The notes: generated from the sequence alone by a model not told the origin. 64,000 nt of DNA from an uncultured bacterium (GCA_905215465.1 CAJMPT010000003.1:41869-105868), one strand, 5' to 3'. Numbered from the stretch's first letter, positions 8,550 through 17,147 are shown. A program made the numbers and translations.

Positions 8550-9536
8550 CTAGAGCGCCAGATACTTCGCCCTCATGTCGTGCCAAGTTCGGATGTTGTC
8601 GTCCGGGAGGAGCTGGAACTGGAGGTCTACGCCCGCGGACTCGAGCGAATCGAGCGCGGCGAAGTCCTCGTCGTTAAGAAGCACGGTCCTGCCGAGGTCC
8701 TTGGTGCCGGGGCGGGTGGCGTTCATGTTTCCGAGGTTGAGGGTCGCTCCGAAGTCGGCGCCCGCGCGCTTGAGCTCGTCGAAGGCCTTGACTGAGTCGG
8801 ATATGACAAAGAACTTCTTTGCGGAAGCGTTGGCCTTGGCGAGGGCCTCGACGCCCTGGGCAACCGTGTAGATTCCGAGCTTGTACTTGCCCACGGCGGC
8901 CTTGAGGACCTTGCACCTAAGCTCGTCGGCGGCGACCTTGTCGCTGATCACGAGGATCGAGTCGGCGGGCTTCACCGCCATCCACCTGGTGGTCGTCTGG
9001 CCGTGAATAACACGGTCGTCGACTCTGGCTAGAACAATCGACATGCCTGCTCCTTTCTCTGTGCCTCGTCGAGGCACTGAATTCGCATGCGACCCTGCTT
9101 GCTTGGGGGTGCTGGAGACGTCCTTCTCGTCGTCCTCCTTGTCCGGCTCCGCGCTCGCCGCGACGACGCCGGCGGTGCCCGCCTGAACCGCGACCGAGAC
9201 GATCTCGTCGAGGTTGTCGCTGTCCTGGGCGGCCATTCCCGCCTCAATCAGCATGGGGAAGTTGACGCCTGCGACGACCCTGAGGTTCTCCGGGTCCGCG
9301 AGATACAGCGCGAAGGACTCGTTGAAGGGGGTTCCGCCGTATAAGTCAGTCAAAATAAGCGTCTTGGCCGTACTTTTGCTCTTCTCGACCTCGCTGGTAA
9401 GGCGCCTGCGGAAGTCGTCGATTCCTGTGTCGTTCAAACTGACGGTTGTAATGGGAGTTTCGCTGGAAGCGAGCATGTGGAAGGCGTCTGCGAGCCCTTC
9501 GCAGAGCGTTCCGTGTGAGGCGACAATCAGATTCAT
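8550..9536 (-). CDS. PTS mannose-family IIAB: IIA and IIB in one reading frame with an internal ribosome site
   Basis: A continuous 328-codon frame. Residues 1-140 are a IIA domain with the phosphoryl His at position 8 (VASHGT) and the TDLYGGTPFNES segment. From residue 165 there is a complete IIB domain (MSIVLARVDDRVIHGQ, phosphoryl His 14 of that domain). The junction (about residues 140-164) is low in similarity to either domain. Its DNA carries a perfect 17-base palindrome and AAAGGAG six bases before the ATG at 9044, exactly like a normal intergenic junction without a stop codon. The IIB domain may therefore also be made alone (164 residues) from 9044, or the two proteins may be newly fused by loss of the IIA stop. 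Its first gene position points to a promoter in 9537-9717. Confidence 0.88.
   Translation of the reverse strand: MNLIVASHGTLCEGLADAFHMLASSETPITTVSLNDTGIDDFRRRLTSEVEKSKSTAKTLILTDLYGGTPFNESFALYLADPENLRVVAGVNFPMLIEAGMAAQDSDNLDEIVSVAVQAGTAGVVAASAEPDKEDDEKDVSSTPKQAGSHANSVPRRGTEKGAGMSIVLARVDDRVIHGQTTTRWMAVKPADSILVISDKVAADELRCKVLKAAVGKYKLGIYTVAQGVEALAKANASAKKFFVISDSVKAFDELKRAGADFGATLNLGNMNATRPGTKDLGRTVLLNDEDFAALDSLESAGVDLQFQLLPDDNIRTWHDMRAKYLAL
9045..9085 (-). promoter_or_regulatory. Internal ribosome site and palindrome inside the IIAB frame
   Basis: The minus strand reads a palindrome GTGCCTCGACGAGGCAC, then AGAGAAAGGAGCAGGC, then the ATG at 9044 that begins the IIB domain. This is a near-ideal Shine-Dalgarno placed inside an open frame. 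Confidence 0.75.
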
Positions 9537-9717
9537 TGGGCGCTCCTTTCGACGAGTTCATTGTACTAGAGCAGACATAAACGTCAATTGAAGTAATATA
9601 TGAAGGAGCTGAACGGTATTAAAACAGCCATAAATGGACTATTTGGCGGTTCTATAGTAATAAGACCGTACATATGCTAGATTGCAATTGTCCTAAATCC
9701 ACCGAAAGGAGCCAGCA
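9537..9717. promoter_or_regulatory. Divergent promoter region of the PTS operon and deoC
   Basis: This 181-bp AT-richer gap separates the minus-strand IIAB gene from plus-strand deoC. It holds several TA-rich hexamers (TAATATAT, CTATAGTAATAAGACC) suited to promoters or GntR/UTRA operators. I cannot assign exact boxes. deoC has the ribosome site AAAGGAG before its ATG. Confidence 0.5.
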
Positions 9718-10428
9718 ATGAAGCCCTACACCCTCGATGACCTTGCTCGCCTGGTCGACCACACGAACCTTCATCCCGATGCCACCCGCGCCGACATGGA
9801 GAAGCTCTGCGACGAGGCTAAGCGCTATCACTTCAAGATGGTCGCCATCAACTCGGTCCAGTCCAAGCTCTGCTCCGAGCTGCTTGCGGGCACTGATATC
9901 GACACGGGCGCCGCGATTGGCTTCCCCTTGGGCCAGACTACCATTGCCACCAAGGTCTTCGAGACCAAGGACGCCCTGGCCAACGGCGCGAACGAGATTG
10001 ACTACGTCGTTAACCTCACCGAGGTCAAGGTGGGCAACTGGGACTACATCCGCGACGAGATGACCCAGATCGTCGAGGTATGCCGCGAGGCCGGTGTCCC
10101 CTCCAAGGTCATCTTCGAGAACTGCCTGCTTACCGAGGACGAGAAGCTCGGCCTTTGCAAAGTCGCCAGCGAGGTGCTGCCCGACTTCGTCAAGACCTCG
10201 ACGGGCTTCTCTACCGGCGGCGCCACCATCGAGGACGTGAAGCTCATGCGCGAGCACGTCGACCCACGCGTGAAGGTCAAGGCTGCGGGCGGCATCCGCA
10301 CTGCTGACGACTTCCTCGACATGGTTCGTGCCGGCGCCGAGCGCATCGGCTGCAGCGCAGGAATCCCCATCATCGAGGAGATTGGCCGTCGTATGGCCGA
10401 GACCGGTAGGGACACCCTCGAGCTCTAG
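9718..10428 (+). CDS. deoC: Deoxyribose-phosphate aldolase
   Basis: A class I aldolase of 236 residues that normally cleaves 2-deoxyribose 5-phosphate to acetaldehyde and glyceraldehyde 3-phosphate. The family signature is clear: LVDHTNLHPDAT at the N terminus, GFPLGQ, FVKTSTGFSTGGAT, and the Schiff-base lysine in KVKAAGGIRT followed by the phosphate-binding AGAERIGCSAG. It leads an operon with a mannose-6-phosphate isomerase and a reductase-like gene, divergent from a PTS. Here it may act on a PTS-derived sugar phosphate rather than on nucleosides; no thymidine or purine phosphorylase gene is nearby. Confidence 0.92.
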   Translation: MKPYTLDDLARLVDHTNLHPDATRADMEKLCDEAKRYHFKMVAINSVQSKLCSELLAGTDIDTGAAIGFPLGQTTIATKVFETKDALANGANEIDYVVNLTEVKVGNWDYIRDEMTQIVEVCREAGVPSKVIFENCLLTEDEKLGLCKVASEVLPDFVKTSTGFSTGGATIEDVKLMREHVDPRVKVKAAGGIRTADDFLDMVRAGAERIGCSAGIPIIEEIGRRMAETGRDTLEL

Positions 10429-10437
10429 GAGGTCAAT

Positions 10438-11385
10438 ATGGGACCGCTCCTGCTTAAGCCGAACCTGATCTCGCCCGTTTGGTCCGGAGACGCTATCAAC
10501 CGCCTGCGGGGGATAGGCGGAGACATCGCGTACGGTGAGTCGTTCGACGTCTCGGTTCACGAAGGGCTCGTGAACGACGTCGAGGGCGGACCGTATGACG
10601 GCACACCGCTGGACGTCCTTCTTGCCGAGCACAGATCGGAGATTATGGGCGACCTCGAGGGGGACGGCATCGTCCAGATCATCACCATGAGCGCGGGACA
10701 AAATCTGTCGGTGCAGGTCCACCCCGACGAAGCGTATGCCCAGGCTCACGAGAACGACCACGAGAAGACCGAGTCCTGGTACATCATGGAGGCCAAGCCC
10801 GGCGCGACCATTATCTGCGGCTCGACCACCGACGACGCGGCGGCCCTGCGCGCCGCCGCGGCCGACGACACAATCGGCGAGAAGTACGGGCGCCGCGTCC
10901 CGGTGTCCGAGGGCGACTTCGTTTGCGTGCCGGCGGGCACACTGCACGCTCTGGGCGCCGGAGTGCTCGCCCTTGAGGTCGGCAGCTTCGGCTTCTGCAC
11001 CTACCGCATCTGCGACTGGGGCCGCGGCCGCGAGCTCCACGTCGAGAAGGGCTTCGACGTCCTTCGGACGCAGAGCCGTCCCGAGCCTGTCCACCTTGGA
11101 GCGTACGACCCCGCCGGCCCGGCGAGCGTGCGCCGCGGCGTGACCCACCGACTCTTTGTCGCCGACGTCGCCGACGTGCGAGGAAGCTGGGAGCAGGAGC
11201 TCGGCGGGCGGTATCATGTGTTGTCGTGCGTGGGCGGGACCGCCCGGCTGCGAAGCGCCGAGGGCACGGTCGAGCTTCCCTGCTCCCGGTCAGCGTTGGT
11301 CCCCGCGAGCGTCGGCAGCTATGTTGTCGAGGGGGATTGCCGCGTGATCCGTTCGTACGTAACGCGCCCCGGCGAGGAGGAGTAG
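10438..11385 (+). CDS. manA: Type I mannose-6-phosphate isomerase-like protein
   Basis: A 315-residue cupin enzyme of the phosphomannose isomerase family (zinc; interconverts mannose 6-phosphate and fructose 6-phosphate). Visible are the metal-binding QVHPDEAYA segment, a conserved SWYIMEAKPGA strand, and the second cupin part VPAGTLHALGAGVLALEVG. It begins 9 bp after deoC, with a GGAGG ribosome site overlapping the deoC end. Its company with a mannose-class PTS supports uptake and isomerisation of mannose or a related hexose phosphate. The exact substrate is inferred. Confidence 0.88.
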   Translation: MGPLLLKPNLISPVWSGDAINRLRGIGGDIAYGESFDVSVHEGLVNDVEGGPYDGTPLDVLLAEHRSEIMGDLEGDGIVQIITMSAGQNLSVQVHPDEAYAQAHENDHEKTESWYIMEAKPGATIICGSTTDDAAALRAAAADDTIGEKYGRRVPVSEGDFVCVPAGTLHALGAGVLALEVGSFGFCTYRICDWGRGRELHVEKGFDVLRTQSRPEPVHLGAYDPAGPASVRRGVTHRLFVADVADVRGSWEQELGGRYHVLSCVGGTARLRSAEGTVELPCSRSALVPASVGSYVVEGDCRVIRSYVTRPGEEE

Positions 11386-11387
11386 CC

Positions 11388-12251
11388 ATGAAGAAAGTCC
11401 TGGTCACGGGGGCGCACGGGTATCTTGCCAGCCTTGCGCGGCTGTACAACTCCGGCCGGATCGAGTTTGGCTGCGTGTCCCACACCGACGTGGACTTCTC
11501 GCGCCCCGATGAGGTCGAGAAGTACTTCGAGGCGGCGGATTTCGACGTCTGCCTGCACATGGCGGCGGACGCCACGACGGCCCACTGCGAGAAGCAACCC
11601 GAGCTCACGCACCGTGTGAACACGGAGTCGGCTATCGCCATCGCCAAGGTGTGCCGCGAGCGCGCAAAGCGCATGGTGTTCATCTCCACCGAACAGTGCT
11701 TCAACGCCGCTCCGGGCAAGGCGCCCTTCTTTGAGGACGCTGAACAGGCGTCCGTCAGTGCCTACGGCAGACAAAAAATGGAGGCCGACGCCTGGATTCG
11801 CGAGAACCTTAGCGACTACCTCATCCTGCGGTTTAGCTGGATGTTTGGACTGTCCATGCCCGGCGTCAAGGCATCGCCGAACATTCTCGGCAACGTCCTT
11901 GCCGCCGTCAGGGGCAATAAACCCACGGCGTTCCGCGTCCATGAGCTGCGCAACATGACCTATGCGCAGCGCTTTGCCGAGCAGCTTCCGCAGATTCTCG
12001 AGCTGCCGAGCGGCGCGTACCACTTCGCGAGCCAGAACGGCCTTTCCACCTACGAGACGGCGCGGCTGGTGGCGTCTCGCCTCGGCTGCTCCGAGGCCGA
12101 GGTCGACCGCCTGATCCTTCCCGACCAGAAGACCTACGCCGAGCGGCCGCGCGACTTCCGTCTGGCTTCGGACAAGATTCAGGCGGCAGGCATCGAGCTC
12201 GGCACCTTCGAGGAGGACCTCGACCGCTGCCTCGCCGACTTCGGCTGGTAG
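11388..12251 (+). CDS. NAD(P)-dependent sugar-nucleotide epimerase/reductase (RmlD-like)
   Basis: A 287-residue short-chain dehydrogenase of the extended/RmlD type: N-terminal MKKVLVTGAHGYLAS nucleotide-binding loop (third Gly of the GxxGxxG replaced by Ala), FDVCLHMAAD, ISTEQCF and the catalytic YGRQK (YxxxK) motif. RmlD proteins reduce dTDP-4-keto-rhamnose, but no rhamnose pathway genes are present, so the substrate is open. The start at 11388 is two bases after the manA stop, with GAGGAGG in the manA end acting as ribosome site, so the two are translationally coupled. Confidence 0.82.
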   Translation: MKKVLVTGAHGYLASLARLYNSGRIEFGCVSHTDVDFSRPDEVEKYFEAADFDVCLHMAADATTAHCEKQPELTHRVNTESAIAIAKVCRERAKRMVFISTEQCFNAAPGKAPFFEDAEQASVSAYGRQKMEADAWIRENLSDYLILRFSWMFGLSMPGVKASPNILGNVLAAVRGNKPTAFRVHELRNMTYAQRFAEQLPQILELPSGAYHFASQNGLSTYETARLVASRLGCSEAEVDRLILPDQKTYAERPRDFRLASDKIQAAGIELGTFEEDLDRCLADFGW

Positions 12252-12292
12252 GCTGCCCGCCAAATCAGACGGGTTGAATTATCCGTCGCCCT

Positions 12293-12338
12293 GCCCGCCC
12301 GCGACCAGTGACTGCCTGCCGCGGGCGGGCTCTTTTAT
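12293..12338 (+). terminator. Intrinsic terminator of the deoC-manA operon
   Basis: A perfect 11-bp stem (GCCCGCCCGCG with CGCGGGCGGGC) with a 16-nt loop is followed by TCTTTTAT, 41 bp after the reductase stop. Confidence 0.88.
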
Positions 12339-12476
12339 CTTCACAAACTTAACGCTTACGAAGCGCGCGCGTTTCTGGTTACCATGGCTCACGCTGCGCT
12401 GGCTCCGGCCTGCCTGCCATTGGGCGGCGGCAGGTCGTCGAGACAGGACTTCGATCATAAGGAGTTGTTTTACTTT

Positions 12477-12974
12477 ATGCCCAAGAACAAGCGTGAGAGC
12501 CTTCCGTTCACCTTTATCATGTGCTTCCTCATGGTGCTTTTGATGAGCGTCTACAACGTGGCGCGTCAGTATGGCCACATGGGGGTCGACGTGATTGCTA
12601 CTGCCTGGATTGGCTTCCCACCTGCGTACGTCTTTGCCATGCTGTGCGACTGGTTTGTTGCCAGCCCGCTGGCCAAGGGCTTTGCCTTCAAGTACCTGGT
12701 GACCCCGGGCAAGAGCAGCTCGCGCGCCATGACGCTTGCGGTCTCCACCTGCATGGTCTTCCCGATGGTCATCATCATGTCGCTCTACGGTGCCTTTGAG
12801 GGCGCCTTCCACGCCGGCACCCTTGCCGTCGTGCCCATGGCCTGGCTGATCAACATTCCCTGGAACTTCATCATGGCCCTGCCGTGGAACCTGCTGGTTG
12901 CCGGCCCCATCGCCCGCTTCCTGTTCCGTCGCGCCTTCCCGGAGGGGACGGTGCTCGCCCAGCCCCAGGCGTAA
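12477..12974 (+). CDS. DUF2798-type small integral membrane protein
   Basis: A 165-residue protein with four hydrophobic segments arranged as two similar halves, each ending near a tryptophan/proline-rich turn (PFTFIMCFLMVLLMSVYN and AMTLAVSTCMVFPMVIIMSLYG begin the halves). This two-copy layout matches the DUF2798 family, whose function is unknown. The start at 12477 follows AAGGAG at a slightly long spacing. It stands alone between a terminator and the MarR promoter; co-regulation with the adjacent MarR is possible but not shown. Confidence 0.75.
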   Translation: MPKNKRESLPFTFIMCFLMVLLMSVYNVARQYGHMGVDVIATAWIGFPPAYVFAMLCDWFVASPLAKGFAFKYLVTPGKSSSRAMTLAVSTCMVFPMVIIMSLYGAFEGAFHAGTLAVVPMAWLINIPWNFIMALPWNLLVAGPIARFLFRRAFPEGTVLAQPQA

Positions 12975-13042
12975 GGGTGCGCGCGCTTCTCGCCTGGCAG
13001 AGCGTGGCCGGCGGGGGCGTCTGACAACCCAAGATGTGTGCA

Positions 13043-13080
13043 AACGGCGCACTTGTTGACAACTCAACAAGTGCGCCGTT
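13043..13080. promoter_or_regulatory. 17-bp perfect inverted repeat overlapping the marR promoter
   Basis: Arms of 17 bp (left begins AACGGCGCACTTGTTGA) flank a four-base loop CAAC. A TTGACA hexamer sits in the centre and a TACTGT hexamer follows 18 bases later, just beyond the right arm. No T-run follows, so it reads as an operator over a promoter, probably for autoregulation by the MarR protein encoded 40 bp downstream. Confidence 0.65.
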
Positions 13081-13119
13081 ACTGTATGCTGCGACGGAAC
13101 GCGGTCAGGGGAGGCACGC

Positions 13120-13560
13120 ATGCAGGAGGAGAGTCGTTTTGAGGACTTCGTGGGCCTCATTGGCGCCATAGACAAGGAGATCCAGCGCATCAAGACGGCG
13201 GAGCTCGCCCGCTTTGGCCTGCGCGCCTCTGACCTGATGGTCGTCTACTACCTGGAGAAGAACCCCGAGGGGCTGACGGGCGCCGACCTTGCCCGCCTGG
13301 CCGACGTGGACCGCGCCGCCGTGAGCCGTACGGTCACGCGTCTTGCCGCCGACGGCTTTGTGGAGGTGGGGGAGGAGTCCACGCGCTATCGCGCCCCCAT
13401 CCGCCTCACCGAGAAGGGCTATGCGGCTATGGCCGAGGTCAACGGACTCATCTCGCAGATCGTGCGGCAGGCGGGCGGCGGCCTCTTGGACGAACAGCGC
13501 CGGGCGCTCTACGCCTCGCTGGAGTCCGTCCTGGGGCAGCTGAGGCTCATCGCCCGGTAA
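13120..13560 (+). CDS. MarR-family transcriptional regulator
   Basis: A 146-residue DNA-binding protein with the MarR winged helix: LRASDLMVVYYLEKNPEGLTGADLARLADVDRAAVSRTVTRLAADGFVEV (about residues 30-80), then the beta wing and a C-terminal dimerisation helix. These dimers bind palindromes of the sort found at 13043-13080 immediately upstream. The target gene could be itself, the DUF2798 gene before it, or degV after it. The effector is unknown. Confidence 0.9.
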   Translation: MQEESRFEDFVGLIGAIDKEIQRIKTAELARFGLRASDLMVVYYLEKNPEGLTGADLARLADVDRAAVSRTVTRLAADGFVEVGEESTRYRAPIRLTEKGYAAMAEVNGLISQIVRQAGGGLLDEQRRALYASLESVLGQLRLIAR

Positions 13561-13644
13561 GGCGGGGCGTGGCCGCGGCCGTGTGACCGGCGAGGGCGGG
13601 CGCTTCTCGCATATATCAAAACCAAAATAAAAAAAGGAGATGCC

Positions 13645-14499
13645 ATGAAGACGCGCATCATCACCGACTCTGCCTCGGACATCCTGGAGGGCGAGTACGA
13701 AAACCTCACGGTGCTGCCGCTCTCCATCACGTTTGGAACCGCCACGTACCTGGACGGCGTCGACCTCACGCACGAGCGCTTCTACGAGCTGCTGGTTGAG
13801 GAGGACGAGCTTCCCAAGACGGGGCAGGTCAACCCCTATGCCTTTGGCCAGGTGCTTGACGAGGTACACGCGGCGGGCCAGGAGGCCGTGGTGATCACGC
13901 TTTCCTCCAAGCTCTCCGGCACGCACCAGAGCGCCATCACCGCGGCCGCGCAGGCCAAGGGGGTCGTGCGCGTGGTTGACAGCCTGAACGTCTGCGTGGG
14001 CGAGCGCGTGCTGGTGGAGTGCGCCCTGCGCCTTGCCGAGAAGGGCCTGGGTGCCGTGGAGATCGCGGACCAAATCTGCGCCCTGCGTGACCGCGTCTGC
14101 GTGGTGGGGCTTCTCGACACCCTCGAGTACCTGCGGCGGGGTGGGCGCATCTCTGCGGCCGCCGGCGCGGTGGGAGAGCTCCTCTCCATCAAGCCGGTCA
14201 TTGCCGTCAGGTCCGGCGAGGTTGCCCTGCTGGGCAAGGCGCGCGGCTCCAAGAACGGCCGCAACCTCCTCAACCAGCAGGTGGAGAACGCGGGCGGCAT
14301 CGACTTTGGCATGCCGGTGGCCCTGGGCTACGCCGGCCTCTCCGACAAGCTGCTCCGCAAGTACGTGGCAGACAGCCGCGCCATCTGGGAGAAGGGCTTT
14401 CCCGCGGGCGACCTGCCCGTCCACACCGTGGGCGCCACCATCGGCACCCACGTGGGCCCCGGCGCCATCGCCCTGGCCTTCTTCCGTCGGGAAGCTTAG
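13645..14499 (+). CDS. DegV family fatty-acid-binding protein
   Basis: A 284-residue protein of the DegV family, which presents fatty acids to FakA-type kinases. Family marks: N-terminal IITDSASDI, the LPKTGQVNPYAF region, LSSKLSGTHQSA, and a C-terminal HTVGATIGTHVGPGAIALAFF. A good AAAAGGAG ribosome site lies before the ATG. No FakA kinase gene is adjacent. The family is certain; the exact lipid and partner are not. Confidence 0.9.
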   Translation: MKTRIITDSASDILEGEYENLTVLPLSITFGTATYLDGVDLTHERFYELLVEEDELPKTGQVNPYAFGQVLDEVHAAGQEAVVITLSSKLSGTHQSAITAAAQAKGVVRVVDSLNVCVGERVLVECALRLAEKGLGAVEIADQICALRDRVCVVGLLDTLEYLRRGGRISAAAGAVGELLSIKPVIAVRSGEVALLGKARGSKNGRNLLNQQVENAGGIDFGMPVALGYAGLSDKLLRKYVADSRAIWEKGFPAGDLPVHTVGATIGTHVGPGAIALAFFRREA

Positions 14500-14561
14500 G
14501 TTCAGTTGGCGGCTGCATTGTGCTGTGCGGTTTGACCCTACACCTGACTCTTAATAAAATC

Positions 14562-14581
14562 CGTTGATGTCAACGTTTTTT
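14562..14581 (+). terminator. Short intrinsic terminator after degV
   Basis: CGTTGA and TCAACG pair across a TG loop and are followed by TTTTTT. The stem is only six base pairs, but the position between degV and the next gene fits. Confidence 0.6.
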
Positions 14582-14601
14582 GTAAGTAATGGGGGCGCCA
14601 C

Positions 14602-15858
14602 ATGGAGTATTCGCGGGAGCGGTATCTGACTAGGCTGATTGCGAGCATGGGGACCGACCAGGTCAAGGTGGTCACTGGAGTTCGCAGGTGTGGCAAATCG
14701 TACCTGCTTGGCACTCTGTTCAGGCGATATCTCGTTCATGAGGAGGGAGTGCGGGCCGACCATATCATTAGTGTTGAATTTGATGGATTTCTGGGCGCAA
14801 GGTACAGGGATCCCGCCACATTCATGGACTACGTGCTGGGGCAGGTTGCCGGCGATGGTCAGTATTACCTGATTCTCGATGAGGTCCAGCTCCTGGGTTC
14901 CTTTGTTGAGGTTCTCAACGACCTCATACGCATGAAGAACGTTGATGTCTACGTTACCGGGAGCAATGCCCGCCTGCTCTCGAGGGATGTGGTGACTGAG
15001 TTTCGCGGCCGCGCCGAAGAGATTCTCCTGCGCCCGCTAAGCTTCTCCGAGTTTATGAAGGGGTACGAGGGGGATAAGCGGGATGCGTACGAGGAGTATG
15101 CGCTGTATGGCGGCTTGCCTCCAGTTGCTTTGAGAAATGATGAACGCGGCAAGGCCGACTACCTGAGGGACGTCTATAGGGAGACGTACATCCGCGACAT
15201 ACTCGATAGAAACGACATTAGGAGCCCGGGTGACCTGGAAGACCTCGTAGACGTGCTCTCGTCAAATATTGGCTCCGTGACTAACCCGACGAAAATAGCT
15301 AATACCTTCGCAAGCGCGCACAGGGATGGGATATCGCGCGTAACCGTTGAGCGTTACATCACTTTTCTCGAGGATTCCTTCTTGTTCGAGACGGCGCAGC
15401 GCTATGACATCAAGGGGAGAAAATACATCGGGGCCGGCGTCAAGTACTACGCCATTGACCCCGGACTTCGTAACGCCCGATTGAACTTCCGACAGGTTGA
15501 GGGCGCTCACATCATGGAGAACGTTATCTATAACGAGCTCCGCGCTCGCGGTTACGGCGTTGACGTGGGCGTTGTCTCCTCTCAAAGAAGGGGTGCCGAC
15601 GGCAAGCAGCAGAGGGTCAGCTACGAATGCGACTTTGTGTGCAACATGGGAAGCCGCAGGTGCTACATCCAGTCCGCCTATGCGCTGCCGACGAGGGAAA
15701 AGGTCGAGCAGGAGCAGGCGTCTTTGTTGAGGATCCCCGACTCGTTCAAGAAGGTGATCGTTGTAAAGGATGGGGTCAGGCCCCACTACAACGACGAGGG
15801 GATTCTGGTTCTGAATCTCTATGACTTCCTGTTAGACGAGCGCAGCCTAGAGTTCTAG
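14602..15858 (+). CDS. AAA-14/DUF4143 ATPase
   Basis: A 418-residue ATPase of the AAA_14 plus DUF4143 type common in gut anaerobes, of unknown role. Visible: Walker A-like GVRRCGKSYLLG (about residues 26-37), Walker B-like YLILDEVQLL, sensor VYVTGSNARLL, PLSFSEF, and a C-terminal nuclease-like half with RGADGKQQRVSYECDFVC. The gene is visibly less GC-rich than its neighbours (codons such as AAT, ATA, TTT and AGA are frequent), which suggests later acquisition. It stands alone between two terminators. Confidence 0.85.
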   Translation: MEYSRERYLTRLIASMGTDQVKVVTGVRRCGKSYLLGTLFRRYLVHEEGVRADHIISVEFDGFLGARYRDPATFMDYVLGQVAGDGQYYLILDEVQLLGSFVEVLNDLIRMKNVDVYVTGSNARLLSRDVVTEFRGRAEEILLRPLSFSEFMKGYEGDKRDAYEEYALYGGLPPVALRNDERGKADYLRDVYRETYIRDILDRNDIRSPGDLEDLVDVLSSNIGSVTNPTKIANTFASAHRDGISRVTVERYITFLEDSFLFETAQRYDIKGRKYIGAGVKYYAIDPGLRNARLNFRQVEGAHIMENVIYNELRARGYGVDVGVVSSQRRGADGKQQRVSYECDFVCNMGSRRCYIQSAYALPTREKVEQEQASLLRIPDSFKKVIVVKDGVRPHYNDEGILVLNLYDFLLDERSLEF

Positions 15859-15862
15859 GAAT

Positions 15863-15944
15863 AGCGTACATAATAACGACCCCGCGCACTTCTCGACTGC
15901 ATTTCCGCAGGTGAGAAGAGCGCGGGGTCGTTATTATGTACGCT
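15863..15944. terminator. Long perfect hairpin between convergent genes
   Basis: Two 25-bp arms (left begins AGCGTACATAATAACGACCC) are perfectly complementary. Inside them CTTCTC and GAGAAG extend the stem. It lies between the ends of the convergent ATPase and MFS genes, so it probably terminates both transcripts. Confidence 0.75.
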
Positions 15945-15968
15945 GCCAGAAGTGGTCCGGCCATCCGC

Positions 15969-17147
15969 CTACGCCTCGGGCGTGCTGGCCTTCTTGTGGT
16001 AGAGGCTCTCGAAGCGCAGGGCGTAGAGGGCCAGGAGAAGCACGGCGGCGCCCGTGATGGGGGCGCCCGCCAGGGCGGGCACGTTGTAGGCCGCGCCGGT
16101 GTTGAGAACGGCCTGCCCAATCTGCGCGCCGATGGCGTTTCCGCCGTTGAAGGCCACCTGCACGCAGGCGGAGCCGATCATCTCTCCGCCGCCCTGGCCC
16201 ACCTCGACCATGGCCAGCTGCTGGGCGCTCGAGGGGAAGAACAGGCCGCAGCAGCACAGCGCCATGAGGATGGCGGAGCTTGCCGGGGAGCCGGAGAACG
16301 CGTAGATGAGCAGCATGGTCACGCAGGCGATGAGCTGGCCGATGGCGGAAGCCCAGCCGGGGGTGAGTCGGTCGCCCGCGCGTCCGCCCAGCTGGGAGCC
16401 GACGATCATGCCCAGGCCGCCCAGCACCAGCAGGGCCGGCAGCGCCGTGGCGCTCCAGCCGCCGACGGTCTCGAGCCAGGGGGAGACGTAGCTCCACCAG
16501 CAGAAGATTCCCGTGTTGCCCAGAAGGACCGCGCCCAGCACGATCCAGGGGCCGGGCTTGCCCAGGAAGCGGAACTGTCCGGCAAGGCCCGCGTCGGCAA
16601 CGGCCTCGATCTGCGGGACGAGCCTCCAGATGAGCAGGAGCGAGCAGAGCGCCCACGCGGCCACAAAGACAAACGCGGCGCGCCAGCCCACCATGCCCGC
16701 AAGGAGCGTTCCGAAGGGCACGCCGATGGTGTTGGCGAGGGTCTGCCCCAAGACCATGACGGCAACGGCGCGGCCTTCCTGGCCCTTGTCGGCCATGGCT
16801 CGCGCGACGATGGTGGCGGTGCCAAAGAAGGCCCCGTGCGGCACGCCCGAGATGAAGCGCGCCACGGTGAGCATCCCGGCGCTAGGAGCCAGGGCGGCCA
16901 TGGCGTTGCCCACGAAGCACAGCAACATGAAGGCCATGAGCAGCCGCTTGGGGGCAATGCTATGGCCAAACACCAGGATGAGGGTGCCAAAGCAGACGCC
17001 GATGGCGTAGGCGGAGATGAAGCCTCCGGCCTCTGGAACGCTGACGCCAACGCCCGCGGCGACGTTGGTGATGATGCCCATCAGCACGAACTCGGCAAAT
17101 CCCAAGGCAAACGCGCCGGCAGCCAGCGCGATTAAGCCCTTCTTCAT
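15969..17147 (-). CDS. Major facilitator superfamily exporter (AraJ/DHA1 type)
   Basis: A 392-residue permease with about twelve hydrophobic segments. The N-terminal half has the drug:H+ antiporter features GFAEFVLMGIITNVAAGVGVS and the motif following helix 4-5 (FISGVPHGAFFGTATIVARAMADKGQEGRAVAVMVLGQTLANTIGVPFG). Such proteins export arabinose-like sugars, drugs or purines; the substrate is not visible. It is a single gene, divergent from the ABC exporter at 17289. Confidence 0.88.
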   Translation of the reverse strand: MKKGLIALAAGAFALGFAEFVLMGIITNVAAGVGVSVPEAGGFISAYAIGVCFGTLILVFGHSIAPKRLLMAFMLLCFVGNAMAALAPSAGMLTVARFISGVPHGAFFGTATIVARAMADKGQEGRAVAVMVLGQTLANTIGVPFGTLLAGMVGWRAAFVFVAAWALCSLLLIWRLVPQIEAVADAGLAGQFRFLGKPGPWIVLGAVLLGNTGIFCWWSYVSPWLETVGGWSATALPALLVLGGLGMIVGSQLGGRAGDRLTPGWASAIGQLIACVTMLLIYAFSGSPASSAILMALCCCGLFFPSSAQQLAMVEVGQGGGEMIGSACVQVAFNGGNAIGAQIGQAVLNTGAAYNVPALAGAPITGAAVLLLALYALRFESLYHKKASTPEA

